A stretch of DNA of 64,000 bases, taken from the NCBI GenBank assembly GCA_003696155.1, contig RFFP01000022.1, positions 62,001 to 126,000 of the forward strand. Direction: 5' to 3'. How positions within the stretch are numbered: the first letter of the stretch is position 1; every line of letters begins with the position of its first letter. A program made the position numbers and the translations under genes. The notes beneath the pieces were generated by a model. The model was not told the DNA's origin and made no database searches. It worked only from the letters and a program-made list of their open reading frames with translations. Source of the DNA: Acidobacteriota bacterium (lineage in GTDB: Bacteria > Aquificota > Aquificia > Aquificales > Aquificaceae). Below, one piece after another: positions 48,250 to 60,244 of the stretch.

Positions 48250-49295
48250 TGGTGCTCTTCTCTCTGAGTTTTGCAACCCGTATAGGTGATATAGCGGTAT
48301 TTGAGGGGAACAGGGGAAACCATCTTGTGGGATACGGCCTGGTGGTAGGACTAAGGGGAACAGGTGATGGTAAGAGTACCCTTTTTACGGTGAAGAGTAT
48401 AGCCAACATGCTGAATAGGATGGGTATAGTAGTAGACCCAAGGAGGATGACCACAAAGAATGTAGCAGCGGTCATGGTCTCTGCAAAATTGCCGCCCTAT
48501 GCAAAACCTGGTATGTACATTGATGTGGAAGTGTCCTCTATAGGGGATGCAAAAAGCTTAGAGGGTGGCACACTACTTCTTACACCTTTGAGAGGTCCTG
48601 ACGGTGAGGTTTACGCCCTTGCTCAAGGGCAGGTGTTGATATCTGGTTATGAGGCAAGAGGCAGAGGGGCTCAGCAGGTTAAGAACGTCCCTACCGTGGG
48701 GAGAATACCCAACGGAGCAATAGTTGAAAGAGAAGTGCACAACAGTAGCCTATTGATGGAAATAAACCTCTATCTTGAGAGTCCCAGTTTTTCTTTAGCC
48801 AAGCTCATTCAGGATAGAATAAATACGGATTTCGGTACGCAGGTAGCTCATGCCATAGACGGGAGCACCATAAAGTTAAAAGTTCCCAATGGTATGAACC
48901 CTGTAGACTTTATGGCGAGGGTGGAGGATATAAGGATAGACGTTCCATCCTTCGCCAGGGTTGTTGTAGACGGAAGGTCAGGCATAGTCCTACTGGGCGG
49001 GGAGGTAACTATAAACCCTGTTTCCGTTACCGTTGGCTCTCTTGTGGTTACCGTGCTGGAAAGACCTGAAGTGGTTCAGCCGCCACCTCTTTCACCAGGA
49101 CAGACGGCCATTGTACCGCGCACAGAGTTAAAAGTAGAAGAGAAGGAAAAGAGAGCTATAGAACTCAGAGGTGCCACTGTATCACAGCTTGTGGATTCCT
49201 TAAACCGCATTGGGGCAACACCAAGGGAGATAATATCTATTCTCCAAGCTATAAAAGCAGCAGGTGCCCTAAGGGCTCGCCTCGAGGTCCTCTAA
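48210..49295 (+). CDS. flgI: Flagellar P-ring protein FlgI
   Basis: 361 aa. Start at 48210 gives a proper signal peptide (KDISKGIALLMVLFSLSFA); starting at 48249, at the flgH stop, would leave only nine residues of it. Core motifs: RIGDIAVFEGNRGNHLVGYG, GLVVGLRGTGDGK, GTLLLTPLRGPDGEVYALAQ and GGEVTINPVSVTVGSLVV. It forms the periplasmic ring with FlgH. Its end overlaps the RNase R gene by 4 nt, tail to tail. Confidence 0.95.
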   Translation: MACKDISKGIALLMVLFSLSFATRIGDIAVFEGNRGNHLVGYGLVVGLRGTGDGKSTLFTVKSIANMLNRMGIVVDPRRMTTKNVAAVMVSAKLPPYAKPGMYIDVEVSSIGDAKSLEGGTLLLTPLRGPDGEVYALAQGQVLISGYEARGRGAQQVKNVPTVGRIPNGAIVEREVHNSSLLMEINLYLESPSFSLAKLIQDRINTDFGTQVAHAIDGSTIKLKVPNGMNPVDFMARVEDIRIDVPSFARVVVDGRSGIVLLGGEVTINPVSVTVGSLVVTVLERPEVVQPPPLSPGQTAIVPRTELKVEEKEKRAIELRGATVSQLVDSLNRIGATPREIISILQAIKAAGALRARLEVL

Positions 49296-51361
49296 AGAAG
49301 AAGGAGCTCTAACCTTGCCCTATCTTCATCTAAGCCTACCACCTTAACCTTAACCCTATCGCCAAGCCTGTAGACCTTACCCGTTCTAACCCCAACCAAC
49401 CTATGGGCGGGCTCATCGTACACATAATGGTCATCCTTTAAAGTTGAGAGGTTTACAAGCCCCTCCACGAGATACTCCTGTATTTCTACGAACAGCCCGA
49501 AGGAGACAACACCCGTCACCACTCCTTCAAACTCTTCACCAAGATGGGACCTCATGAAGCGCACCTTCAACCTGTCTATTGCCTCCCTCTCTACGTCCTC
49601 TGCAAGTCTCTCCTGTTGGGATAGGTGCATGCCTGCCATCTCAAGGTAGGAAAGGGTGCTTTCGTATTCTATCTCCTCACCCCCAAGAGCCTTCTTTAGA
49701 AGCCTATGGACTATGAGGTCTGGGTACCTTCTTATGGGGGATGTGAAGTGGGCATAGCTTTCCGATGCAAGACCGAAATGACCTAGGTTATTGGGAGAAT
49801 AATGGGCCCTCTTCATAGAACGCAGGGTAAGAAACCTCACAAGGTTTTCCTCAGACCTACCCTCAAAGTCTTCAATAATCTTCTGGAAGAACTTGGGGGT
49901 CAAGGGACCCTTTCTCACCTTGTATCCAAGCCCTGCAAGTATCTCAAGCAGAGATTCTATCCTTTCTGGGTCTGGTTTTTCATGAACCCTGAAGAGACAA
50001 GGATAGCCCATGTTTTCAAGATGCATAGCGACTGTTTCGTTGGCCGAGATCATAAACTGTTCTATTATTCTGTGGGCTGTATGTCTTTCATAGGGAAGTA
50101 CTGCCACCGGCTCGCCGTACTCATCAACTATGAGCTCCGCCTCTGGTAGGTCGAAGTCTATACTACCTCTATCCCATCTCATGCGTGCTAGTATGCGATA
50201 TAGGTCCTCCATGAGCCTTAAAGGTTCTACGAGCTCTGGATACCTCTTTTCTAAGGCAGGGTCTCCCACTATAAGCCTTAGCGCTTCATCGTAGGTGAGC
50301 CTTGCCTTGCTTCTTATTATGCTTTCGTATATGTCGTACTGCAGGAGTTTACCGCTGCTGTTGAAGACCATCTCGCAGGTGAGGGTAAACCTGTCCTCCA
50401 TGGGTCTTAGACTACACAGGTCTCCTGCAAGCTTTTCAGGGAGCATGTGAAGGGTCCTGTCAGGCAGATAAAAGGTAAAGCCCCTTTTAAAGGCCTCTTT
50501 ATCCGTTGCTGAGCCTTCTTTTACAAAGTGGGAAACGTCCGCTATATGAACCCATAACCTGTAGTGTCCCTCCGGGGTCTTCTCTATAGCCACCGCGTCG
50601 TCAAAGTCCTTTGCCTTATTAGGGTCTATGGTGAAACACATCTGGTCTCTTAAGTCTCTTCTCCTATGAAGCTCCCCCTGTATGTCAATTTCCAATTTTT
50701 CTATCTCTTTTAGTACTTCACGTGGATACTCTGTAGGAAGGCTGTACTTGTGCACGAGTACATCGATGATAAGGTTTTTCTCCTCTGGATGTCCCAACAC
50801 CTTCTTTATACTCCCTAAGGGAGGGGAGCCCTCGCTGGGAAACCTCTTTATCTGCACCAAGATTAGAGTCCCATCTTTAATTTCTCCGCATTCGTCCTCA
50901 AGATGGAGGGTCTGATGGGTGTTTTCATCTATAGGAACCGCAAGGCAACCTTTCCTCTTTACAAGCTTGCAAACAAGCTGTTTCTTTGCCCTTTTGAGCA
51001 CTCTAAGTATCCTAACCTCCTTCTTACCCTTGTATTCAACTACCTTCGCTCTGACCACATCCCCCCCAAAGACCTTCGCCATTTCAAAGGGTGGTATGTA
51101 TACGTCCTTTTTTCCCTCTCCCAGCTGTAAAAAGCCAAAACCTGCAGGATATGGTAGTACCTTTCCTGTTACTACCTCCTCTCCCCATCTGTATTTACCC
51201 TTTTCCACAAGCACCCTTTTGGACTTTCTTAGGTTCCTCAAAGCTTTCTTTAAGGCCTTCCTCTCCAATCCGAGCTTTTTCATTATTTCTTCAAAGGAGA
51301 GGGATTTTTTAGCAGTTTTAAGAAGCTTTAAAACTCTCTCTTCTATGGATAATTCTTCCAT
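49292..51361 (-). CDS. rnr: Ribonuclease R
   Basis: 3'-5' exoribonuclease of the RNB family. 689 aa from ATG 51361 (MEELSIEERVLKLL); in-frame reading runs 49 codons further but would overlap the divergent gene at 51378. Domains: an N-terminal winged helix (1-60), cold-shock beta barrels (about 65-210), RNB catalytic core (about 230-560; FTIDPNKAKDFDDAVAIEKT with the metal Asp residues, HYAHFTSPIRRYPDLIVHR) and a C-terminal S1 domain (VTGVVSFGLFVEIQEYLVEG). Probable partner of PNPase in RNA decay. Confidence 0.95.
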   Translation of the reverse strand: MEELSIEERVLKLLKTAKKSLSFEEIMKKLGLERKALKKALRNLRKSKRVLVEKGKYRWGEEVVTGKVLPYPAGFGFLQLGEGKKDVYIPPFEMAKVFGGDVVRAKVVEYKGKKEVRILRVLKRAKKQLVCKLVKRKGCLAVPIDENTHQTLHLEDECGEIKDGTLILVQIKRFPSEGSPPLGSIKKVLGHPEEKNLIIDVLVHKYSLPTEYPREVLKEIEKLEIDIQGELHRRRDLRDQMCFTIDPNKAKDFDDAVAIEKTPEGHYRLWVHIADVSHFVKEGSATDKEAFKRGFTFYLPDRTLHMLPEKLAGDLCSLRPMEDRFTLTCEMVFNSSGKLLQYDIYESIIRSKARLTYDEALRLIVGDPALEKRYPELVEPLRLMEDLYRILARMRWDRGSIDFDLPEAELIVDEYGEPVAVLPYERHTAHRIIEQFMISANETVAMHLENMGYPCLFRVHEKPDPERIESLLEILAGLGYKVRKGPLTPKFFQKIIEDFEGRSEENLVRFLTLRSMKRAHYSPNNLGHFGLASESYAHFTSPIRRYPDLIVHRLLKKALGGEEIEYESTLSYLEMAGMHLSQQERLAEDVEREAIDRLKVRFMRSHLGEEFEGVVTGVVSFGLFVEIQEYLVEGLVNLSTLKDDHYVYDEPAHRLVGVRTGKVYRLGDRVKVKVVGLDEDRARLELLLL

Positions 51362-51363
51362 TG

Positions 51364-51377
51364 TAAAATATTTAACC
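51364..51377 (+). promoter_or_regulatory. -10 box of the small gene at 51378 (leaderless type)
   Basis: TAAAAT at 51364-51369 ends 8 nt before the ATG; the whole divergent gap to rnr is only 16 nt. Confidence 0.3.
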
Positions 51378-51683
51378 ATGAAAAACTGGGAGTTATACAA
51401 GGACAAGCTAAAGGAGCTCTCAAAAAGCCTTGAGGCAACCCTCAGTGGGTTGGATGTGGAGTTCGAGCTAAAGACCCCAGATAGCGAGGATTTTGAGAAG
51501 AGTTTCAAGGTCCCCTACCTTCTTCTCAAGTACTATATAGATGAGGACCATTTCCGAGAGAGAAAAATTGAGCTCTTTGAATACTATCTCACAAATCCAT
51601 TAGAGGAGACCGTGTCCCTTATAAGAGACATGGTGGAAGAGTTTCTCATGGAGATAGACCAAAGTGAATACGGCGGTGGATGA
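51378..51683 (+). CDS. Small acidic protein of unknown function upstream of rpsO
   Basis: 101 aa from ATG 51378. In-frame reading extends much further upstream but runs antisense to rnr and is not likely to be coding. Acidic, with helices at both ends (NWELYKDKLKELSKSLEAT; EETVSLIRDMVEEFLMEID) and a Phe/Tyr/Leu-rich centre (VPYLLLKYYIDEDHF). I recognise no family. It precedes rpsO-pnp and is divergent from rnr, so it sits among RNA-metabolism genes. Confidence 0.6.
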   Translation: MKNWELYKDKLKELSKSLEATLSGLDVEFELKTPDSEDFEKSFKVPYLLLKYYIDEDHFRERKIELFEYYLTNPLEETVSLIRDMVEEFLMEIDQSEYGGG

Positions 51684-51716
51684 GTGTTATAATAGTTCAA
51701 TTTAGGAGGATAGACG

Positions 51717-51989
51717 ATGGCGTTACCTAAGGAACAAAAGCAAGAGCTTATAAAGGGCTTTCAGAGGCACGAGGCTGACACAGGCTCACCTGAGGTGCAG
51801 ATTGCCATACTTACAGAGCGCATAAACAGGCTCACTGAGCACCTCAAAAAGCATAAAAAGGATATTCACTCAAGGCGTGGGCTTATAGCTCTTATACATG
51901 CAAGAAGGAAACACCTTGAATATTTGAAGGAGAAAAACTACGGAAAATACGTAGAGGTTGTTCAAAGGCTTGGCATTAAGGTGAGATGA
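51717..51989 (+). CDS. rpsO: 30S ribosomal protein S15
   Basis: 90 aa; [40 protein letters not shown] and RRKHLEYLK are the S15 signature. It binds 16S rRNA in the platform. A Shine-Dalgarno (TTAGGAGGAT) precedes the ATG, and TATAAT at 51689-51694 is a possible promoter. It overlaps pnp by 4 nt; rpsO-pnp is the common bacterial order. Confidence 0.98.
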   Translation: MALPKEQKQELIKGFQRHEADTGSPEVQIAILTERINRLTEHLKKHKKDIHSRRGLIALIHARRKHLEYLKEKNYGKYVEVVQRLGIKVR

Positions 51990-54064
51990 TGGAAAGGGTT
52001 CTGGCGAAGGTTGGTGAAGGAGAAATAACCATAGAGTCTGGTGCATATGCAAAGCTAGCGGATGGCGCCGTAGTTGTGCGTCAGGGTGGAACCGCCGTAC
52101 TGGTAACTGCGGTGGTATCTGAAGAGCCCCTACAGGGCATAGACTTCGTTCCACTGTCTGTAGACTACAGGGAGCAATCCTCAGCCTGGGGTAAAATACC
52201 CGGCGGGTTCATAAAAAGGGAAGGCAAGCCTACAGACAGGGAAGTGCTTGTGTCAAGGGTCATAGATAGACCCATAAGGCCGATGCTTCCAGAGGGTTTT
52301 TTCCACGACGTTATAATAACAGCCCTAACCCTTTCAGCGGATGATAAGTATGACCCCGATGTCCTTGCCATAACGGGGGCGTCTGCCGCTCTGCACATCT
52401 CCAGAATTCCCTTTGATGGTCCCATAGCAGGTGTTAGGGTCTGCATGGTAAATGGGAGGTTTGTGGCCAACCCAACCTATGAGGAAAGAAAAGGGGCGGA
52501 CCTTGAAATAGTTATGGCTGCAGGCAAAGAAGCCATTGTCATGGTTGAGGGTGGTGCTAAGGAGGTTGATGAGGATACACTTGCCGAGGCCCTTTACTTT
52601 GGGCTTGAGGCGGTTCAGGAACTTTTAAGGGCTCAGGAAGAGCTAAGAAGAAGAATAGGACAGCCTAAGATGAGCTTTGAGGGGATGGAGCTTACCGAGG
52701 AGTTGCAAAACCTTCTTGAAGCATACTGTAGTGATAAGATTCTTAAATCCTTTGAACTTGAGGACAAGAGGGAGAGGAAAACCTATCAGTCAAACCTTCT
52801 TAAGGAGTTTATACAGGTCCACCAAATCCCAGAAGAGCTCCACTTTAAGCTGGGCTACAATTACAAAAAGCTCATAAGTAAGCTGATGAGGAAGATGGTT
52901 TTAGAGGGAGGCAGACGCATAGACGGGAGGGGTCCAAGGGATATAAGACCTATAAGTGTAGAGGTTCACCCCTTCGAAAGACCTCATGGCAGTGCCATAT
53001 TTACGAGGGGTCAAACTCAGGCTTTCGCTACTGCCACCTTGGGCTCTCCCGAAGAGGCTCAGATGGTGGAGAGTATATACGGGGGCGAGACCTTTAAGAG
53101 GTTCATGCTTCATTACAACTTCCCACCCTTTTCCACAGGGGAGGCCAAGCCCTGGGGACCACCAAGGAGGAGGGAGATAGGACACGGAGCCCTTGCAGAA
53201 AGAGCTATAGAGCCTCTAATACCCAAAGAGGAGGAGTTTCCATACATAATAAGGGTGGTTTCCAACATCTTAGAGTCCAACGGCTCTACTTCAATGGCTA
53301 CCGTATGTGCGGGTTCTTTGGCCCTTTTTGATGCGGGTGTTCCTTTGAAGAGGCACGTGGCCGGAATAGCTATGGGTCTGATAATGGAAGGGGACAGGTA
53401 TGTCATACTCTCTGACATACTGGGAGATGAGGACCAGCTTGGAGATATGGACTTTAAGGTAGCTGGCACAGAGGAGGGTATAACCAGCGTGCAGATGGAC
53501 ATAAAGGTTAAGGGGCTCCCAAAGGAGGTTATGAAGGAAGCCCTCCATCAGGCAAAGGAAGGAAGGCTCTTCATACTTCAGAAGATGTACGAGGCTATAC
53601 CCGAACCACGAGGGGAGGTTTCACCTTATGCACCCAAGATAGAGATAATAACCATACCTGAAGAGAAATCCCTTTTGGTAATCGGCCCGGGGGGTAGAAA
53701 TGTCAAGGAATTTAGACAGAAGTATGGCGTGTCCGTTTGGATACACGAAGGGGGAAAGGTATCCCTCACGTCCAGCTCCAAAGAAGCTATAGAAGAGGTC
53801 AAGAGGATAATTCAGGGAATAGTGGCCGATGTAGAGGTAGGTAAGGTGTATACGGGTAAGATAACCAGGGTAGAACCCTACGGAGTCTTTGTGGAGATAC
53901 TGCCCGGCAAGGTAGGACTCCTTCACGTTAGTAAGATGGAGGGATACATTAAAGACGTTAGGTTAAAGTACAGCATAGGAGATGAGATAGTGGTAAAGGT
54001 GCTCGAGATAGACGAGCAGGGAAGGTCCAAGCTAACTAACGTGGGACTGAGCCAGCCGGCGTAG
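51986..54064 (+). CDS. pnp: Polyribonucleotide nucleotidyltransferase (PNPase)
   Basis: 692 aa. Two RNase PH domains (about 10-225 and 320-545, with [15 protein letters not shown] and [13 protein letters not shown]), an all-helical linker, KH domain ([18 protein letters not shown]) and S1 domain ([20 protein letters not shown]). Phosphorolytic 3'-5' RNA decay. The last codons CCG GCG TAG are also the first bases of the tRNA-Thr gene (54055-54064), so maturation of that tRNA by RNase P would cut the pnp stop codon off the message. Confidence 0.97.
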   Translation: MMERVLAKVGEGEITIESGAYAKLADGAVVVRQGGTAVLVTAVVSEEPLQGIDFVPLSVDYREQSSAWGKIPGGFIKREGKPTDREVLVSRVIDRPIRPMLPEGFFHDVIITALTLSADDKYDPDVLAITGASAALHISRIPFDGPIAGVRVCMVNGRFVANPTYEERKGADLEIVMAAGKEAIVMVEGGAKEVDEDTLAEALYFGLEAVQELLRAQEELRRRIGQPKMSFEGMELTEELQNLLEAYCSDKILKSFELEDKRERKTYQSNLLKEFIQVHQIPEELHFKLGYNYKKLISKLMRKMVLEGGRRIDGRGPRDIRPISVEVHPFERPHGSAIFTRGQTQAFATATLGSPEEAQMVESIYGGETFKRFMLHYNFPPFSTGEAKPWGPPRRREIGHGALAERAIEPLIPKEEEFPYIIRVVSNILESNGSTSMATVCAGSLALFDAGVPLKRHVAGIAMGLIMEGDRYVILSDILGDEDQLGDMDFKVAGTEEGITSVQMDIKVKGLPKEVMKEALHQAKEGRLFILQKMYEAIPEPRGEVSPYAPKIEIITIPEEKSLLVIGPGGRNVKEFRQKYGVSVWIHEGGKVSLTSSSKEAIEEVKRIIQGIVADVEVGKVYTGKITRVEPYGVFVEILPGKVGLLHVSKMEGYIKDVRLKYSIGDEIVVKVLEIDEQGRSKLTNVGLSQPA

Positions 54065-54126
54065 CTCAGAGGCAGAGCGAGGCACTCGTAATGCCTAGGT
54101 CGTGGGTTCAAGTCCCACCGCCGGCT
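54055..54126 (+). tRNA. tRNA-Thr (anticodon CGU)
   Basis: 72 nt folding into a complete cloverleaf: acceptor GCCGGCG/CGCCGGC (7 perfect pairs), D stem GCTC/GAGC, anticodon stem AGGCA/TGCCT with loop CTCGTAA (anticodon CGT at 54087-54089), variable AGGTC, T stem GTGGG/CCCAC with loop TTCAAGT, discriminator T. CCA is not encoded. The first 10 nt are the end of pnp. dut starts 14 nt downstream, so it is transcribed inside a protein-coding operon. Confidence 0.96.
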
Positions 54127-54140
54127 TTAGAGGAACTGTA

Positions 54141-54581
54141 ATGAAGGTAAAGATAAAGAAACTTCCCCATGCCTGTGGGCTTCCCTTCTACGCCACACCG
54201 CATGCTTCTGGTATGGACCTCCTTGCTGCAGTTGAAGAGCCAGTGCTTATAAAACCTTTCAAAAGAGCCCTTATACCTACGGGCATAGCCCTTGAAATTC
54301 CCCCAGGCTATGAAGCACAGATAAGACCTAGGAGCGGTCTTGCCTTTAACTACGGTATAACCTTGCTTAACACACCGGGCACTATAGATGCGGACTACAG
54401 GGGAGAGATAAAGGTAATTCTCCTTAACTTGGGAGAGGAGGACTTTCTGGTAAAAAGAGGAGACCGTATAGCCCAGATGGTCATAGCCCCCGTGGTTAGG
54501 GTTGATTGGGTTGAGGTGGATGAGCTGGAAAACACAGAAAGAGGTTCGGGTGGCTTTGGTTCTACGGGTTTAACTCTATAA
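54141..54581 (+). CDS. dut: dUTP diphosphatase
   Basis: 146 aa from ATG 54141; in-frame reading begins inside the tRNA but those codons are not protein-coding. All five trimeric-dUTPase motifs: [48 protein letters not shown] and the C-terminal [10 protein letters not shown] arm. Hydrolyses dUTP to dUMP and keeps uracil out of DNA. Transcribed with pnp and tRNA-Thr upstream. Confidence 0.97.
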   Translation: MKVKIKKLPHACGLPFYATPHASGMDLLAAVEEPVLIKPFKRALIPTGIALEIPPGYEAQIRPRSGLAFNYGITLLNTPGTIDADYRGEIKVILLNLGEEDFLVKRGDRIAQMVIAPVVRVDWVEVDELENTERGSGGFGSTGLTL

Positions 54582-54588
54582 TACTTCT
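54577..54588 (+). promoter_or_regulatory. -10 box of the antiporter gene (leaderless type)
   Basis: TATAAT at 54577-54582, overlapping the dut stop codon, ends 6 nt before ATG 54589; no Shine-Dalgarno. Confidence 0.4.
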
Positions 54589-55776
54589 ATGGAGCTTCAT
54601 GTTATATTCCTACACCTTGCCATAATTCTCTTCCTTGCACGCATAATAGGTGATACCTTCGGCAGGCTTGGTGTGCCACCAGTGCTTGGCGAGATACTCG
54701 TGGGCATAATTCTTGGAAAGAGCGCCTTAGGTATTATTCAGCCCTATGAAGCTCTGAAAGTTTTAGCGGAGATAGGTGTTATACTTTTGCTTTTTCACAT
54801 CGGGCTTGAGGCGGATATACAGCAGCTTAAAAGGGTGGGGCTATCTGCGGTGGTTGTAGCCTTTGTGGGTGCGGCCATGCCTATGCTTTTGGGAACCCTC
54901 CTAAGCTATTATCTACTAAACCTGCCTTTGACTGTCTCGCTCTTTCTGGGTGGCACCCTTACCGCCACGAGCATAGGCATAACGGTGAGGGTACTTGACG
55001 ACCTTGGGAAGATGAAGGAGAGGTTTGCCCAGATAGTCCTGGGTGCTGCCGTCCTTGACGACATAATAGGTGTTGTGGTGCTTGCGGGTCTTTACGAGTT
55101 TTCAAAGGAGGGCGCTGTTCACTTTGATGCCCTAGCCCTTCTTATACTTTACATCGCCACCTTTTTCCTATTCTCCCCCCTACTTGCTCAGATACTTGCA
55201 AGAATCATTCAGCTACTTTCCAGGAAGCTAGCAACGGAGGACTTTATACCACCTACGGTTATAGCAGTTATATTTTTCTTTGCCTTTCTGGCTCATGAGG
55301 TGGGCTCCCCGGAAATTCTGGGAGCCTTTACCGCAGGACTTGCCCTTTCAAGGAGGTTTGCCATACCCTTTGCCCTCTTTCTAAGGACAGACGGGGCTAT
55401 GGCCCAAAAGGTTGAACATACCATAATGCCCTTGGTATGGGTCCTAACACCCCTGTTCTTTGTCTACGTAGGGCTACAGCTGAACCTAAAGGCTATAGAC
55501 TTCACCTCTTTAAAGTTCTGGACCTTATCCCTTTTAATACTAATTGTAGCCATAGTTGGTAAGGTTACGTCTGGTTTCTTCGTAAGTGGAAGCCTAAAGG
55601 AAAAGATGCTTATAGGCTTTTCCATGCTACCGCGGGGTGAGGTAGGTCTTATATTTGCGGAGTTTGGAAGACAGGCAGGAGTTTACGACCACACCCTTTA
55701 CGCGGTAGTCATATTCGTGGTAGCCCTAACAACTCTGATGGCTCCGGTGGTTCTAAAGTTCTTAGTCAGAGAATGA
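54589..55776 (+). CDS. CPA2-family cation/proton antiporter (NapA/KefB-like)
   Basis: 395 aa with about 12-13 membrane helices. The PVLGEILVGIILGKSALG segment at the N-terminal core and the paired acidic residues in GAAVLDDIIGVVVLAGLY are typical of electrogenic Na+/H+ antiporters of the NapA type; GEVGLIFAEFG near residue 350 is also conserved. There is no C-terminal RCK domain, so a regulated KefB-type K+ channel is less likely. The ion is not proven. It overlaps queA by 4 nt. Confidence 0.9.
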   Translation: MELHVIFLHLAIILFLARIIGDTFGRLGVPPVLGEILVGIILGKSALGIIQPYEALKVLAEIGVILLLFHIGLEADIQQLKRVGLSAVVVAFVGAAMPMLLGTLLSYYLLNLPLTVSLFLGGTLTATSIGITVRVLDDLGKMKERFAQIVLGAAVLDDIIGVVVLAGLYEFSKEGAVHFDALALLILYIATFFLFSPLLAQILARIIQLLSRKLATEDFIPPTVIAVIFFFAFLAHEVGSPEILGAFTAGLALSRRFAIPFALFLRTDGAMAQKVEHTIMPLVWVLTPLFFVYVGLQLNLKAIDFTSLKFWTLSLLILIVAIVGKVTSGFFVSGSLKEKMLIGFSMLPRGEVGLIFAEFGRQAGVYDHTLYAVVIFVVALTTLMAPVVLKFLVRE

Positions 55777-56777
55777 GAAAGGAAGATTTTAACTACCACC
55801 TTCCTGAGGAGCTAATAGCTAAGTATCCAGTAGAGCCAAGGCACAACGCAAGGCTAATGGTTATAAACAGGAAGGATGGTAGCATAAGGCATGACCTGTT
55901 TTGGAACCTACCTCTCTACCTTCAGAAGGGTGACCTCTTGGTCTTTAACAACTCAAAGGTGCTCCCCGCAAGGCTTTACGGCAGGAAGCCTACAGGTGGG
56001 AAAGTAGAGGTCCTGCTGACCGACTACATAACAAAGGAGGAATGGTACGCTCTCATAGGTGGAAAGGGCATAAGGGAAGGACTGGTGATAGAGATTTCGG
56101 AAGACCTAAAGGTAGGGGTTCTTAAACATGTTGAAGATGGGCGCTTTAGGGTTAGACTAATCTCTGATGACCCACTTGTGTGTCTTGATAAGTATGGCAA
56201 AATACCCATACCGCCCTACTTAAAGCGCGAGGAAGAACCCATAGATAGGGTGTACTACCAGACAGTCTTCGCAAGGGAGGAGGGCTCTGTAGCTGCGCCC
56301 ACCGCCTCTTTACACTTTTCTGAAGAGCTTCTCAAGAGGCTTGAAGACTTTGGTATAAGAAAGAGCTTTATAACCCTTCACGTCTCCTATGGAACTTTCA
56401 AGCCAGTAAAAGCTGAGAGAGTGGAAGAACACAAGATAGACCCAGAGTATGTTATGGTGCCAAAAGAGACGGTGGAGCTCATAAGAGAGACAAAAAGAGA
56501 AGGTAAAAAGGTCGTAGCAGTGGGCACAACCGTGGTAAGAGCCCTAGAAACTGCAGGCTTTGAACCCTTTGAAGGTTGGACAGACCTATACATATACCCG
56601 GGCTATAGCTTCAAGGTAGTGGATGCACTCATAACCAACTTTCACCTTCCCATGTCTTCCCTTCTCTTCTTGGTGTGCGCCTTTGGTGGCGTAGAGTTAA
56701 TTATGAAAGCTTACCAAGTGGCAGTGAAGGAAAGATATAGGTTCTACAGCTACGGAGATGGAATGTTGATAGTTTAA
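55773..56777 (+). CDS. queA: S-adenosylmethionine:tRNA ribosyltransferase-isomerase
   Basis: Makes epoxyqueuosine in tRNA from preQ1. 334 aa: DFNYHLPEELIAKYPVEPR, HDLFWNLPLYLQKGDLLVFN, VAAPTASLHFSEELL, FITLHVSYGTFKPV, VVAVGTTVVRALE and LITNFHLPMSSLLFLVCAFG are all typical. The presence of the pathway shows that queuosine is used, so a true QueD should exist somewhere in the genome. Last gene of the plus-strand run; a 302-nt gap follows. Confidence 0.97.
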   Translation: MRKEDFNYHLPEELIAKYPVEPRHNARLMVINRKDGSIRHDLFWNLPLYLQKGDLLVFNNSKVLPARLYGRKPTGGKVEVLLTDYITKEEWYALIGGKGIREGLVIEISEDLKVGVLKHVEDGRFRVRLISDDPLVCLDKYGKIPIPPYLKREEEPIDRVYYQTVFAREEGSVAAPTASLHFSEELLKRLEDFGIRKSFITLHVSYGTFKPVKAERVEEHKIDPEYVMVPKETVELIRETKREGKKVVAVGTTVVRALETAGFEPFEGWTDLYIYPGYSFKVVDALITNFHLPMSSLLFLVCAFGGVELIMKAYQVAVKERYRFYSYGDGMLIV

Positions 56778-56957
56778 CCCCCCGTAGCTGGCTTAGAATA
56801 TAAAAGTTTCACAGCCCAACTACTGAGCAAGTTACCACCCCACATAAAAAATAATAAGCAATATCGAGCTTTTCTTCAAGGTGGTACCCCTCTCAAGTGA
56901 AGGTTATTTTCCCAAAATGGGCAGTCGTGCAAAGTTGAGTGTAGTATTGTCAAATTT
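56778..56957. other. Gap after queA with no recognised feature
   Basis: 180 nt without a plausible gene or RNA. I see short CCCA/TGGG and GGTACC motifs but no extended hairpin, no tRNA and no second CRISPR-like unit. The next 125 nt are the dispersed element, copy 2. Confidence 0.6.
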
Positions 56958-57079
56958 AAAATATTGATACTCAAGGCTTTCAGATATACAGCATCAAAGC
57001 ATCAAAAACCAAAGCCCTATACAGCTGCCATAATGTCAAGGGAGCCTTTGTCTACCTCAAAAGTTATATTAATTATAAC

Positions 57080-57082
<3 letters not shown>
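56958..57082 (-). repeat. Dispersed element, copy 2 (about 125 bp; downstream of guaB)
   Basis: It matches 7788-7914 (44 bases with one difference at one end, collinear blocks in the rest). In the minus orientation it begins exactly with the TGA stop of guaB, just as copy 1 begins with the stop of ccl, and both copies read TGAGTTATAAT at that end. Confidence 0.85.
57063..57079 (-). terminator. Hairpin immediately after the guaB stop codon
   Basis: GTTATA (57079-57074) and TATAAC (57068-57063) form a 6-bp stem with loop ATTAA on the minus strand, followed by TTTT. It could terminate guaB. In copy 1 the corresponding arms are shorter (TTATA/TATAA, 3-nt loop). Confidence 0.4.
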
Positions 57083-59888
<2,806 letters not shown>

Positions 59889-59914
59889 GAATATAATATT
59901 AGCAGGAGGTTTTT

Positions 59915-60244
59915 ATGTTTGAAGGTTTTGAAGAGTTGAGCGATAGGAACTTTTATGATAGTGCCATAGCTGGAGAGAAGCCCTCTGTTGTCTTGCTTAC
60001 CACCCCAGACAATCCACAAAATAAAAAATTCTACGATGTTCTTCTCAAGTTTCAGAGACTGTACGGGGATAAGATAAACTTTTTTTATCTGGATGTTTCC
60101 AAAAACACAAGTGCGGAGGACCTGGGTGTGTTTGACTTTCCTACCGTCCTTTACTTTAGGGACACCATGGAGTTGGAAAGACATGACTATCTGCCCTCGG
60201 AGGAGGAAGTGGAAAGGGCTATAAGGAGGCTACTCAGGCTGTGA
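59915..60244 (+). CDS. Thioredoxin-fold protein lacking the CxxC active site
   Basis: 109 aa. Beta strand VVLL, the active-site place TTPDNPQNKKF (where thioredoxin has WCGPCK), FFYLDVSKN, LGVFDFPTVLYFRD with the conserved cis-Pro, and a C-terminal helix. The fold pattern is good, but there is no Cys at the redox site, so it is probably a binding or assembly protein, not a reductase. Shine-Dalgarno GCAGGAGGT present. It overlaps the HIT gene (GTGA). Confidence 0.75.
   Translation: MFEGFEELSDRNFYDSAIAGEKPSVVLLTTPDNPQNKKFYDVLLKFQRLYGDKINFFYLDVSKNTSAEDLGVFDFPTVLYFRDTMELERHDYLPSEEEVERAIRRLLRL

Noticed and set aside
51362-51508. N-terminal extension of RNase R by 49 codons
   Set aside because: It would run through the divergent gene at 51378, and its Ser/Phe-rich residues do not resemble the family; the winged helix starts after ATG 51361.
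54102-54140. dUTPase start inside the tRNA
   Set aside because: The in-frame GTG lies in the T arm of tRNA-Thr; family alignment from memory begins at ATG 54141.
29275-56790. The shared string CCCCCCGTAG at 29275 and after queA as a repeat
   Set aside because: The match is only about ten bases with unrelated flanks, so chance is likely.
56778-56957. A second CRISPR-like unit or a tRNA near GTTTCACAGCC
   Set aside because: After the first six bases the sequence does not follow the repeat, and no cloverleaf can be drawn.
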